From the NCBI GenBank assembly GCA_033980235.1, contig CM067067.1, forward strand, positions 4,269,001 through 4,333,000: a stretch of DNA of 64,000 nt. Reading direction: 5' to 3'. Positions 36,380 to 48,030 of the stretch are shown one piece after another. The DNA is from Diadema setosum. Lineage: Eukaryota; Echinodermata; Echinoidea; Diadematoida; Diadematidae. The translations under genes and the position numbers were made by a program. Each line of letters opens with the position of its first letter. Position 1 is the first letter of the stretch. The notes below the pieces were generated by a model. The model was not told the DNA's origin. It did not search any database and saw only the letters and a list, made by a program, of their open reading frames with translations.

Positions 36380-39040
36380 AAGGCAGCCGGTCGTCGCAGG
36401 CGATTCGCAGCTCAGTAGAAAAGCACGACAAGCTGCTCCTCCCGTTATTGTACCCCCGTACGTACCGAATGCCGAACACGACGATACGCAGCGCACCAGC
36501 GAAAACCAGATGGGGCACGAGCGCCGTGCGAGCTGTCCACTGTAATTTCAACATGGACGCCCGAATACCTACCGAATGGGGCCGAATGGGTGCATGCACA
36601 AAACCGCACAACAGCCATGCGCATGAAAATCTCTCCCGGTCCGCGACACAACAAGTAGTGAGAGCTGTCGGGTGTACGTACGTACGTATCTGGCTCCAGT
36701 CTCTGTTTCTAATGCACTATGGTGCCAATTTCAGCAATCTAAGCAATAATATTTCAAAATGTCTGAAAATATTATATAACAATATCATAAATTATTCATA
36801 TATTACGTTGTTTAATATTTGGTATTTATAAATATGCTTTGATGAAGAAATATTAAAACTCTAAGCTTCATGTATAGCAAGTTGCAATGCATATGGCCAT
36901 ATGGCAGGTTGTTATGATCTCATCGTGCAATGTTGTCTGCTGCGTCAGCTGCATGTGTTATACGTACAGCTTACAGTACGTTGGGCCGGATCGTAACATA
37001 ACAAAGTTGATAGAAAGTCGTCGGTACCGGTATGTCAATATCAATATTGTGTGTGGTATGCGTGTACTGTTTGCAATAAAAAGTGCTGTACTGTTTCGGC
37101 TTAGCCTTGGCTTTGGTTTAGTAATGAAACCTCACAATGGAGATCAAACAGCCGTCCAACTCGAGGCAACGTATCTACTTGTTTGACGCTATCGACGAGT
37201 GGAGAACGCAGAGAGACGTGTTCTAGAATAGCTGGAGGACAAGTAAGAGACCAGAGGGGGAGGCTTCAGCGTCAGCGTGCCGATGAAAAATTTGCTTTCC
37301 ACTTGCTGGAGTTGCATGAACAGTTTTGCAGGATTTTTTATTTAGAATGTGCAAATTCGTGTTACGACATGCACGGTGGAATTGTGTTGTCACGGCTTAC
37401 GCCAATCAAGCAACCCCAGCTGGCCAATTAGTCAACAACTTCAAGGAATCCAGATCCAGATGATGTGTAAGTAGAAGTCTACACATGAATCAATGATTGA
37501 AGTGGAATGACTTTTTCTAATCTAGTATCAGTAACTTTAGGGCATTTGCGTTTGATCAACAAGTAGGCCTATTTTTTATGTATAATTCCGCGAAAAACTT
37601 CTCTAAGTTCTCATTTATGTCAAATTATGATAATGCCGTAATTGAAATGACATTTGCTGGGTCAGTTTAATGTCATTAGTCCCATTAAATGAGAAGTTTT
37701 TCATATCAATCATGTTATGCAAATTCCCCAAGAATATGATTTACGATTTGTAAATAAATTTAAAAAAAATGAATAGATCTATCGCAAGCTAGTAGTCGCA
37801 ATGTAGTCTAACCCAATAGATCTGGTAGAACTCTAACGTTTAAACAGGGGAACTATAGGTTCAAAGATGATAGATCTAACAATAATAGATTCTAGTTTAG
37901 GCCCTACTTCGACTTGAAGGTATGTCGGTCGGTGCATGGCCCCTTACGGCCACAGGTACACTGTGCAGTGCAACTGTGGCCGTTAGACCTGCACGGGCAC
38001 AGTCGCTTCCCCGTCCTGAATTTACACACGCCAGGGCAAATATGGTTGGACCTACTACTAATCGACCGCCTAATGTTTATCTGCTTGATAAGAATATTTA
38101 ATACTGAAATTCACGTAAGAAAAAAAAAACTTGACCTACGTGATTGAGAAAATCCAGCTCTATCAAATACCGTTGTTCCGTTAGTTTTCGGTTCGAAGTT
38201 TCAGTGCAAAAATATCGCCGACGAACTTGCGTGGCCTCGTTTCAGCTCCCCGCGGTAAAATGTTTTTGCATTGACAATGCACGCAAACCGAGTTGTATTG
38301 AACACCGTGTTGTACGAAGCTTTTTAGAAGCCTTTTAGAAGCTTCCATAGACATTACATTGTGCTGTCATTACGATTCGGTGAAAATATTCATTCGAAAT
38401 TTTGTCCTTGATTAAAACCATTAATGAACAATGAATTATCGCGTTTTCCCACACCATCCTCATCTACATTCAAAGCCAATCCATTTTTATGTGCTTTGCG
38501 CGCAGAGAAGTGCGTACTAAATGTTCAGTGCGCGAATTATACGCGGTCGGTTTCAATAAGGGTGGTCGATATGTAGTAGGGCTACCATACAAGACACAGG
38601 GTCTCCGACCCAATCGTCCGCGTTCAGAATGGACAACTCGGCGGTAATATCCGCTACCCATGACAATGTGTCATCGTCCATGATGGCCACCCTACCTATA
38701 TAATAATCTGATCTGACGATTACAGTGTAGTTAACGAGTGACGACGATCGACGGTGCGATGAAGAGAAGGCGTACACTGTAGTCGTACGAAGTATAGGCA
38801 GCTAGCTACTATAGCTCATGCGAACATTGCATCACACAGTACATACAGTATACCATACATTCAATTCACATTACACAAAACGTACTCCCCGCGCTCAGAT
38901 CAATCAAGCGAGCAAACGAGATACTATAGCGCGATACATTGCTTTAGGGATGTCTTGCGCACACACACATTTCGCTTCGTAGCAACTTCGGAAGCGAGTT
39001 TACGTGCTGCCGCCCGCGGCTGAAATCTGTCCATGTATCC
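36380..39040. promoter_or_regulatory. CpG-rich, promoter-like district inside the 17-kb intron
   Basis: Sub-blocks at about 36380-36690, 36980-37430 and 37910-39030 contain many CG dinucleotides (for example CGGTCGTCGCAGGCGATTCG and CCGCCCGCGGC), while the flanking intron is CpG-poor. A GTAC tetranucleotide run lies at about 36673-36690. Open frames such as 36364-36831 (+) have no recognisable domain. In a CpG-depleted genome this pattern suggests a germline-unmethylated region: an alternative or antisense promoter, or the 5' end of a nested gene. No TATA box or initiator can be pinned down. Confidence 0.4.
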
Positions 39041-39408
39041 TCGCGACTGGGTGTCTTTAAAGGCAAATCATTAATGAATTGTCACATGGATCAACAGTTC
39101 TGCATAGCATATTCTTTAAAAAAAGTTATTGAGCGTAATGGTATAGGACTGCTTGGTTATTTTCTGCCTTCAAATTCCTCTTGCAAAACATACATGGATG
39201 ATACATGCAGTTGCAAACAGACTCTAGAAGCTGTAGGAACATGCAATTTTTGATACATAAACATACATTCATTACACTTTCCATTCATAAGACTTTTCTA
39301 GCTGGATTGGTAAGAAAACAAGCAAATTAAAGGGAAAGCTGTTTTGTGCATTTCAGTCCTGCAGACTATTAACTGATTTCTCAGATATCTGTTCAGGATT
39401 GGTTTACA

Positions 39409-39431
39409 CAGGGAGGTGACTTACCTCCCTG
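39409..39431. repeat. Short perfect hairpin (CAGGGAGGT stem)
   Basis: CAGGGAGGT (39409-39417) and ACCTCCCTG (39423-39431) form a 9-bp stem around GACTT. The stem motif is shared with the longer hairpin at 50123-50163. Confidence 0.6.
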
Positions 39432-41663
39432 GTTTACCGTGTGAAATGTCAGAAAAGCATGGCCAGCCAAGGCTGATCCTTGCTTAACTTCCACATCCAC
39501 CTGGGATTCATTTCTGTCTGCATTACTCAAAATTTGAGCACATTTTACTGATTTTTGGACAAGAAAAGTGGTTCTCGGTGCAGTCTTGGACACTAGCTGT
39601 GAGGGCCTCCAGAAGGGCAGACACATGGTCCTAATGATGTGCTTCATATGCTAAATGATTCACAACAGTGTCTTGGCAAGGACACTTTCTTCTTCATATA
39701 CATGTGCTGGTTTATCATGCAACTTGGGGGGGGGCACACCTTCCCTCCTATCCACTCTCTCTCTCTCCTCAAACAAAAATCTTTGGTTTCATATTAAAGA
39801 TAATAGTCTCTTTTTGCTAGTGTCTTCATTGTAAATCCACCTCCTCCAAAAAAGTAGACTTGTCCATTGAAGTTCTAAATAATTAGTCAAGACAAGTTAT
39901 TAATAATTTACTTTACCACCTATAAGACAAAGAGGACATAACTGCTACAAACGCTTTGCCATATTCTTTGATAAGATATCCTGATATACTTTATATTAAA
40001 AAAACAAGAATAAGGAGCTTTACACACATCATTTACAGTCAGTATAAGTAAATGCTGAAATGGAAAGCAAGTTACAGTCATGAAAGTGTTTTAAATCCCT
40101 GTACAAGTTACTCTTCAGTTAAATAAGTTTTTTCCTTCATTTCTCTTTGACTTTTGCATCTCTTCTTATTTCCGAGAAAAGAAAAACAGAGAGAACTAAA
40201 TAGATACTTGTGTAAATACATATACACAATACAGTAAGTACTGCATCCATGGAGGAAAACTATACCATCCTGTTGGACTTAAAGAAGTAAAAAAAGGCAA
40301 ATTGGAAATGGGTTCAAGAGAGGACACATGAGAAGGAAGGAATGAATGAGACACCAGTATGCCTCAGCCCTCCCATCGGACAAAGATCAGCGGACATTGA
40401 CAGCCAAAGATTTTATCAGTCCCAGTGACGACTCGGTAAGACAGACGAGGGCAGCAGATAAAGAAAGCAGGGGGCTGCGCTGGAAGAAAGAAGTGGATAA
40501 GTGCAGTCTTTCAATGGAAAACAAATACAACAGGAGATATTCTCTTCAGCTTTGGTAGTTCTCGGTGACTTACAGGCTGTCATAGGTGCACTCCACAGAT
40601 GTTGTGTCTGTGTTATTAAAAAAAAAAAGACAAATCATTTGATTTATTCAGCTGGGCCTACATCCATCACGAAACACAAAGGAAGAGTGATTTCAATAGA
40701 GAGTCACAACACCCACATATCTTCCCTGAATGCACAATTCAATTGATATCTTATCAGTTTTATCATATACCATATTATTTGATTAAAGTCACCTTCAGTG
40801 CAGCTGGATCAAGGTTAGTCCATATCCCATTAATTCATTTGTCTGGAGGTGGTTCTTGTGTAACACCAGCACACAAGTTCACTCATGGGGCAGCTACGGG
40901 TTACTCCTCGTCATGGCTCTGCTCTTCGAGTCTGAATAGAGTGATAGTACTTGCAATACCACATCTGTGTTCACGTTGCCTGTAATGAATAGAAAATAAA
41001 TGCCAAAAGAATAATAGAAGCTTCATCAATTAATGTAGACCTTTAAAAAAAGTATGGAATTTATAATTTATAAAATTTCACTATGTTTTCATCCAGCGGA
41101 GATTAGAAACCTCACATATGCAACATGGATTAGCAATGATGGCATTGCCTCACATTGCCATACATACAATTCTTTACTGAATTTTCTGTATTTTCACATG
41201 AAATCAAAAAGGCACAAATTGTAGTCCTCACATCAAACTTATTAGATATTTCAATAGGCTAGGAATGATGACTTTTACGGGAAAGAGGGTTGTAGTTGCT
41301 GCATTATCAACCCTAGACATTGTTTGTCATGATTTTTTTTTTCACAAAGTAACGCAAAAGTTGTGTTGATAATGATCATTACCTCTGCTAATTAGCATGC
41401 TGTGACCAATATCACAATTATATGAACACATATGACAACCTGAACTTTTTCATAACTTTGTATGTATGAAATGTATTGTGTTTGTGAAAATCAATTTAAC
41501 ATGGTATGAATTTGCACTTTGAAGCATGTCTTTTCATTATGGCATGATGATGTCCCGTGGCACAAAAACTTGATTGAGAGTTGCTCTGACCTAATCTACC
41601 CTCATGCCTACCCCAGACCACCTGAAGAGGCAGTGGACAAAAATGGAGCCTGCCTAGATGCCG

Positions 41664-41870
41664 CTACTCCTTCTTTGTGGTTGGCGTAGACCTATTTTGA
41701 GGCTGGCTCCAGCCACGCCTTAGGCAGACCTCGAGTGGGTGATGCATGGGTCTCTCTCCGTCTCCCTGCCTCCTGCTGCCTTTGAATAGTATGCTACCAA
41801 CTGCAAGTATGAATGTCAGGTTGAGGACGACATCACTAATAATCAGACTGACATAGAGTATCCAGAAAAT
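41664..41870 (-). CDS. Possible terminal exon of a minus-strand nested gene (membrane segment plus basic tail)
   Basis: On the minus strand a CTTTAACAGAGCAG acceptor precedes an open frame of 68 codons ending in TAG at 41664-41666. The peptide begins IFWILYVSLIISD and continues VVLNLTFILAVGSILF, which would make one or two membrane-spanning stretches, then a basic, polar tail starting KGSRRQGDGER. It starts in phase 0. Codon choice and composition look more coding-like than the surroundings, and foldback element 2 begins just upstream (41879). A candidate earlier exon is the open frame around 42700-42960 (minus), but their phases do not join directly. I do not recognise the protein. It may be a chance frame. 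Confidence 0.25.
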   Translation of the reverse strand: MFWILYVSLIISDVVLNLTFILAVGSILFKGSRRQGDGERPMHHPLEVCLRRGWSQPQNRSTPTTKKE

Positions 41871-41882
41871 CTGCTCTGTTAA

Positions 41883-42435
41883 AGGGAAGTTCATCCTGAC
41901 ATCATGTTGCTTTGTGTGAAAAACAGAAAAAAAAATCAGAGAAGATAGGTGAAATTTTAGGGAAAAAATAAGGCACACAAAAAAAGTTATGAACTGATAT
42001 AGTTTATAGAGTAAGACAAATGGGCAATTCTGTGTGATGTAGGCCTGGGTGTTGAGCAGCTCTCCATTTGTCTTGCACACAAAATATCAAAAATTGTCAT
42101 TTTACTCAAATATTTTGGAACAGATGGAACATATTCTCTGAGGAGGGCATGTAAAGAAAAATTTTATTGCTCTTATTATATAGGCACCTACCAAGAATAA
42201 ATCTGAAGAAAATTTTTCTCATTAGAAAAGTAAAAGATTGTTACTTTTGTATACAAACAGAATGGAGAGCCAGCTCAACATCTGTGTCACACAGATTTAC
42301 CAATTTGTCTTGCTTTCTGAACTTGAACAATTCATAATTTTTGTGTACATAATTTTTCCCTCAAATCTTCACTGATCTTCTTTTCTGATTTTTCTGTTTT
42401 TATACCAAGCAACAAATTCAGGGTGGAATTTCCCT
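41883..42435. mobile_element. Foldback element 2, TTAA-bordered
   Basis: TTAA at 41879-41882 and 42436-42439 enclose ends AGGGAAGTTCATCCTG and GGGTGGAATTTCCCT. The arms match in inverse over about 130 bp, including AAAAACAGAAAAA, TCAGAGAAGAT, GTGAAATTTTAGGGAAAAA and AGTTATGAACTGAT against their complements. The centre is single-copy and AT-rich. No transposase ORF. Confidence 0.75.
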
Positions 42436-45400
42436 TTAATCTCCCATTACAATGCATTTATAGAGAAAATATATGATGACCTTCATAATGATATGGCAAT
42501 TTTTACTGCAAGAGTGCCATGGAGTTGGCAAGCATGGAAAATTTAAACTTGACTTGACAGTGTGCCAGCTCTGTGCGATACATCTTCATCACTGTGACCA
42601 ACCATGGAAACCTAGATAGGGGTTGCACCCAACCAGCGTGCCCTGTCGGTACCCGTGGGTGATTTCGGTCACCCTTCCCCTCACAGGAAATGCGGTCACT
42701 CAGACCTGGACAGCTGAACCCTGACCAATATAACCATAAGCCTGTAGATCTGGTTTATATCTAAACGATGGAACGTGACAGTTTGAAGATGTGCAGACTG
42801 TCCATCCAGACAAACACCATTGGGTGCCTTTGTTGTCATCTCCCTCTGAAGGGACTTATTCAGATAAATGACATCAGTAGTGAGGTTACATCCATTCATT
42901 CTCCAATTATCACGCCTTAGGAGTGGGGTGATTGACCTCTCTGTGAATAAGACTACTGTATATAACCTCGTGAGAAAAGGAGGAGTTATATCCTTTGATA
43001 GTAAATCTTCATATCCTCTTGTGAAGTAAACATCTGAGACTCAAGACTTAAACAAGCGGTATAGAAACATTTTGGAATAGTCAGTTGCAACACAGCTTGA
43101 CTCACACTGCACAATAAATTGTTGTTGGTAGTGTTTTTATTGTGTATTTACTGAGAAATAATGTTACAGGAGGTTAGATGGTTTGTTGTTGGTGCTCAAA
43201 AGTCAAAAATGTCAAACCAAGAAGTATTAACTGTACTGTTCATGTAAAAACAAAAGGCAGATATCACACTAAAAGAGTTATGAGTATATCTCCAGATGGG
43301 AGGCAGAGTACCGGTAAAGGGGAAAAAAAGATATCAAAGATAGTTGTCAGGAATTTCAAGATGCTGTGAAATCTATTTTGGCCACTCCAAATCATCCTCA
43401 GGCCTTGGTGTCGGATGTGTTTCCTGCGTTGACTGCCTTGCCACTCAAGGCTTGCTATTTCACTTAGTATGGATGATATCATAGCTATGAATTGCAGCAG
43501 AGAAACTGATGATTCTGCATGCCTTTTTCTCCTTCCTTTATATTCATAATTCAAATGATGTGACCATATGATGAGATTCATCAAGGCAAAATCTATCACT
43601 TCTGCTCTGAAGCTGATTCAAAAAATATCTAATCTCAGAGCAAGGATAACCAAAGTTGTATGAATAAACATCACAAACTGTCTTCTTTTTCTCCCAGACA
43701 TTGGATAGTCTGTTTGCTATTTGTTTTACTTTGATAGATACAATTCTGAATCAAAGCCAGAAATCCATACTCAATGAATTTGACTCCACACTAGCTATCA
43801 CCAGCAGGCATGCATGCATGGTAGAGGGATGTATCATTCTGCATGCATGCACATTTATTGAACAAAGACAATTTACAAGACTGCTATTGAACAATGAACG
43901 AAATGCAATCCAAGATTACTGGGACATCTGGGCCTTGGTCAAAACAGGAGAAAGGACATGTCATGGACCTCTTGTTTATATCAAACTTTCTTTGCCATTC
44001 TTTGGTAATTTAAATAGCATTTCTGTTGTCTGTCCTTCCTCTAAATTGTGGATTGTCTGTTATTTTCATAAACTGTCACCCCTGTTTCATAGGCCTCTCT
44101 CTACAAGAGAAGAAGCTCAATACAAAAGATACGATGCGCTAGCATGCAATAACAAGAAGGAGAAAATAGTGTCTTGTCTGTCTTGAGAGCATACCAGTCT
44201 GGTGACGACAGACTATCAAATTGCAAATTCAGTTTCACATTCCTACCATTGTGTTCGCTTAATTGGCAATTTAGGTTTTAATCTCTCAGTAAGGTCTGAG
44301 CACATAATCCTTAGACAAAATGTTTGTTTGCTTCTTGTCCCTTTTTGTTTGTGTCATGTATTTGTGTGTCTTGACTGAATCTGTTTCATTTTGTTGGGGT
44401 CTAGAAATGTTAGCATTGCATTCAACCTTGTATTATTCAGTGAATTTGTTTGTTCCTGATGTACGGCTTCCAACTAGAGAGAATCCTTTAAGACTTCAAG
44501 GTGACTTAAATTGATTTTATAGATGTTACACTTTATTTTCTCATCCATATATGCAAACAAACAGGCTTTCTGTGTAGGACCAATACCATAAGCAGTAATT
44601 TTTTGTAAGTTCAATATGTGTGTCATCATGCAAGCCAGTCACTGTCTGAAATCGTGTATTTTATCATCACACACCTTTGTTGGGGATGAAGAATAGTGGC
44701 ATGGTACCACATGTTAGGAAAGATAGTTACAAAAGTCCTAGGCCCGCTCCCTTCTGAAGCAGCGGGATGTACAAGAACACTCGTCACTGTGGTCAAGTGG
44801 TTTGTAGATGCTATCCCTTTTCCAAATAGTTCTTAGATGCAACATGACTGTAGACCTATTCAAAACATATTAGGGTAGTATTTCATGGCATGTATGATTT
44901 TTTTTAATCTCTCTTCTGCATCATCATTGATGCCAGATAGCTGCACAATCTAGTGACTTTTGTGTCTGGCCATTGCAGGGCTGCCAACCTCAGTAAGAGT
45001 TTAGAGTGGGGGTGATGGTGAGGAGGTTCAGCATGAAATTTATTCATCAGAGTGATTTGAGACAGTAAAGATTGGGTGAATTGCAAGAGTCTCCAGCTGA
45101 TTGCATGAGAGTGGGCAGCCCTGTCATTGGTAGCTCTGGTCTTGTTTAGCAGAGCCCTAAGTAGGTTTATACAAGAGTTGGTCCCAGCACTTCATGATCA
45201 GAAGAAGCTTTCATCAGATCATTTTGTGGGGTAACGTGAGCACCAGTGTGCAATTTCATCATGTTTGTCATCAGTCAAAGATATTACATTCTAACTTGTC
45301 AAGAGTCAGAAAAAAAAAACCCTGTTGATCTTATGTCATTTATGTTTTCACAGAAGAAACCATGAGGCTATAGATTGTATCATATGATTCATACATACTG

Positions 45401-46455
45401 TCTTACATTTAGAAGAAAATAGCTTTTATATTCAAGGTCAAAGTTTCAGTTCAGTATATTGCATGATGTTTTGGTGTAGAAAGATACTTTCAGAAAGTGG
45501 GGTTTACAAGCATTGGAATTTTTATCTTTTATTGTGTTTCTATCCCTTGTTTCTCCGTTAACAAACATCTCAAACACTTCATGACTTCCTACATTTTCAT
45601 AGAACTGATATTGTTTTATATGCCCAGTAGGAATCACATTCTCTTTGATATGACTTTGCTCACTAGATGGAAATATTTTTCTTTCCACATAATTTATGAA
45701 GTCAGAGGAAATTCTCATTTTATCAACTGCAGCAAAGTGATACTTGTAATCATGGAAAGTACAAAAGAAATGAAGACTTTTGTCTGTGACCATGAGAACT
45801 GTCATTAGGTTCAAATGCCGATCTGATGCTAAATCGAGTGATTTAGTAACATTCATTAGAATTGTAGTAATATTCATATAAAATTTAAGTCCATTCAGAG
45901 CAAATGTTCCATGGTGCAAAGTCATACAATTCTTGTTTATTAGCATGAAAAAGCTATGGAAAATTACAGGTGAGGTAATTTATAATTTGGATATTCTATT
46001 CCTTAATTGTATGATCAGGATATATTGTCCAGGTTTCTTGTCAGCTTTCAAGTTTTGTTGAAGACTTTATTTTAAATCATCTGGGTTGATTGATGATGAT
46101 AGTTAACATCCTAGAATTTGAATACTTCTTGCCTACAGGGTTGCAAATCCCTGATGATAAAAATGGTACACTTCTAACCCTATGTCATCCCTAAGGTCAA
46201 AGGTCAAGAAAATAATGATGGATGTGGACAGATTACATGATAAAGAGGAACAAATTGAGGATAATGAAGGGGATAATGGACTCTTGATAGCTGCTTACTT
46301 CACATGTGTATCTCAAATTCAATACTGCTCAACCATGCAATGATTGTGTAGACAGCAATTCAGGTTCCTTAATGAGTAATAAATGATTATTATAGGCTAG
46401 GCTGCTTGGATTGAGAAAAGGTCATCAGATTTGGGGTGGAAGAGCATTCAATTAA

Positions 46456-47023
46456 AGGACAAGTTCACCTTCATAAACATAAGGATTGAGAGAATGTAGC
46501 AATATTAGCAGAACACATCATTGAAAGTTTGAGGAAAATCGGACAATCCATTCAAAAGTTATGAATTTTTGAAGTTTTAATGCAGTAACCACTGGATGAG
46601 AAGACTACTGCATTGTATGAATAACTTAGATGTCACATGCGTACAACAATATAAGGAAAATACAAAGAGAATTTCACAAAATTTCATCTTTTGAAAAAAG
46701 TACACATTCCCTTGACTCGTTACCGACATATGTTAGGGGTAATATCATTTCCCCTGCCTTTAGAAAGAGGCAAGTCAAGTGCTCTTTTATTATGCGAAAA
46801 AAAGTGAAAATATGTTGAATTTTCTTTACATTTTCTTTATACTGTTGTACGCATATGACTCACAAGCTGTAGTAGTCTCCTCATCCAGCGGTTCCAACAC
46901 AAAAATTTTAAAAATTCATAACTTTTGCATCGATTGTCCAATTTTCCTCAAACTTTCACTGATATGTTCTACTAATATGCTGCATTCTCTCAATCCTTAT
47001 GTTTATTAAGGTGAACTTGTCCT
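46456..47023. mobile_element. Foldback element 3, TTAA-bordered
   Basis: TTAA lies outside both ends (46452-46455 and 47024-47027). The ends read AGGACAAGTTCACCTT and AAGGTGAACTTGTCCT, perfect inverse copies. The arms continue to match for more than 200 bp (AACATAAGGATTGAGAGAATG, GTTTGAGGAAAAT, AAAGTTATGAATTTTT and complements), so almost the whole 568 bp is one palindrome with a small centre near 46720-46760. It shares end style (TTAA-AGG-N2-AAGTTCA) with element 2 and body sequence with the partial copy at 34603. Confidence 0.85.
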
Positions 47024-47221
47024 TTAAGGAAACAGAATCCTTGTAGAGAAAAATTTGTCAGCAAACTTGTTCCCTGCAGTAACACAATGAGCAGACTTAC
47101 TACTTTTCAGCCCAAACCAAGTTTTGCTACTTAAATAGGTAGTTATTGAAGACCCTTAGCTCAGTCCATCTAATGTATTTCAGGCTGACAAGGAGGGACC
47201 ATTGATTAACACGAGTTTTCA

Positions 47222-47244
47222 CCCCCCCCCCCCCCCCCCCCCCC
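47222..47244. repeat. C23 homopolymer
   Basis: Twenty-three consecutive C residues. Runs this long are prone to sequencing and assembly error. Confidence 0.95.
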
Positions 47245-47799
47245 GCAACATATGGAATCAGAGCATATCAAGAAAATTTGATAGATGTCAAATATTGGAC
47301 ATTGTACCATTTTTGATGCCACTAAATCTCCTAACATATGACAGCGTATGAACATGTACTAAAAATTTAAATCGTACTCAAGTATTGGCTAAAACTGCAT
47401 TCTTTTTTTCAAACTTTGTAATGCATTTTCAGTTCCAACATCCATGGAGACTGCTCATTTTGAGTTTGTGGATCAAAATTCTGTTTTGAATTTTCAATGT
47501 TGGGATGGGTAAATTCAAAATGCTATTTGAAGTTGTTACATCTTTAGCTGAACCTTAAACACTGGAGCATTTTCTAGCACTCTGGAAAGGTTTGTACGTT
47601 TGTTCACATTCTGGGAGAAAGAAGTATGCATTGTGCATACACTTTGGGGGAAGTCAAAGTTCTGTAGTCTTATAATAGAACTGTAGATTGAAATCTTATT
47701 GACAGTTCCCTTAGTAGTAATTTACATTGAAGTGAATTTTGATGCATTTGAAGGTGACCTCTTTGGATTGTTCCTTCCCTGGTATCATCTCTATTTCAG

Positions 47800-48030
47800 C
47801 CCCAGATACCCAGCCTCAACTTCACAACCGCACTGATGTATGCAATGAAGACTGCCTCAACAGCTTCGCCAAGAAACTCCAGACCGATCCCACCGCCACG
47901 TGCAGCGAAGTCCCACTCCACGTCGAGTTCATGTACATGATGGCCTGCCACTCTCTCCTCTCTGACCTCTTCACTACCAAGTACGAGAGCTTCTTCAGGC
48001 CAGCCAACACGCCGAAGCAGCAACATATAG
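47800..48030 (+). CDS. DIPK2: DIPK2-like protein, exon C
   Basis: The acceptor is CTATTTCAG and the donor ATAG-GTTAGT. It completes the Thr codon split with exon B (A + CC) and ends in phase 1. It encodes residues 153-228, with an N-glycosylation sequon (NRT) and cysteines in DVCNEDCLNSF, ATCSEVP and MMACHSLLSDLF. Human DIPK2A has cysteines in the same places (DDCDKEACLSF, LCARATV, AVCQNLL), which supports disulfide-bonded, lumenal or secreted folding. A stretch beginning FTTKYESFFRPANTPKQQ before the exon end is longer than in the human protein. Confidence 0.9.

Larger units (their letters stand above)
30629..47799 (+). other. 17-kb intron of the DIPK2-like gene
   Basis: Phase-1 intron, GTAAGT to CTATTTCAG. 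It carries several repeats listed separately: AC/CA/TA microsatellites, a GTGACCCGCT-ended transposon, two complete foldback elements and one partial copy, and a CpG-rich district. Other stretches (for example 31.5-32.7, 35.0-35.9, 39.4-41.6, 42.4-46.4 kb) show only short open frames without recognisable domains. Two of the longest, 161 codons on + at 43701-44186 and 166 codons on - at 45446-45946, resemble no family I know and have no codon bias. Confidence 0.75.

Noticed and set aside
36364..36831. 155-codon + strand ORF in the CpG-rich district
   Set aside because: No recognisable domain, and the second half runs into AT-rich sequence typical of intron. Long frames are expected in GC-rich DNA with few stops.
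43701..44186. 161-codon + strand ORF
   Set aside because: Composition looks random and no motif is recognisable; overlaps ordinary intronic DNA.
45446..45946. 166-codon minus-strand ORF
   Set aside because: Longest frame outside repeats, but no family resemblance, no biased codon use and no splice context; likely chance.
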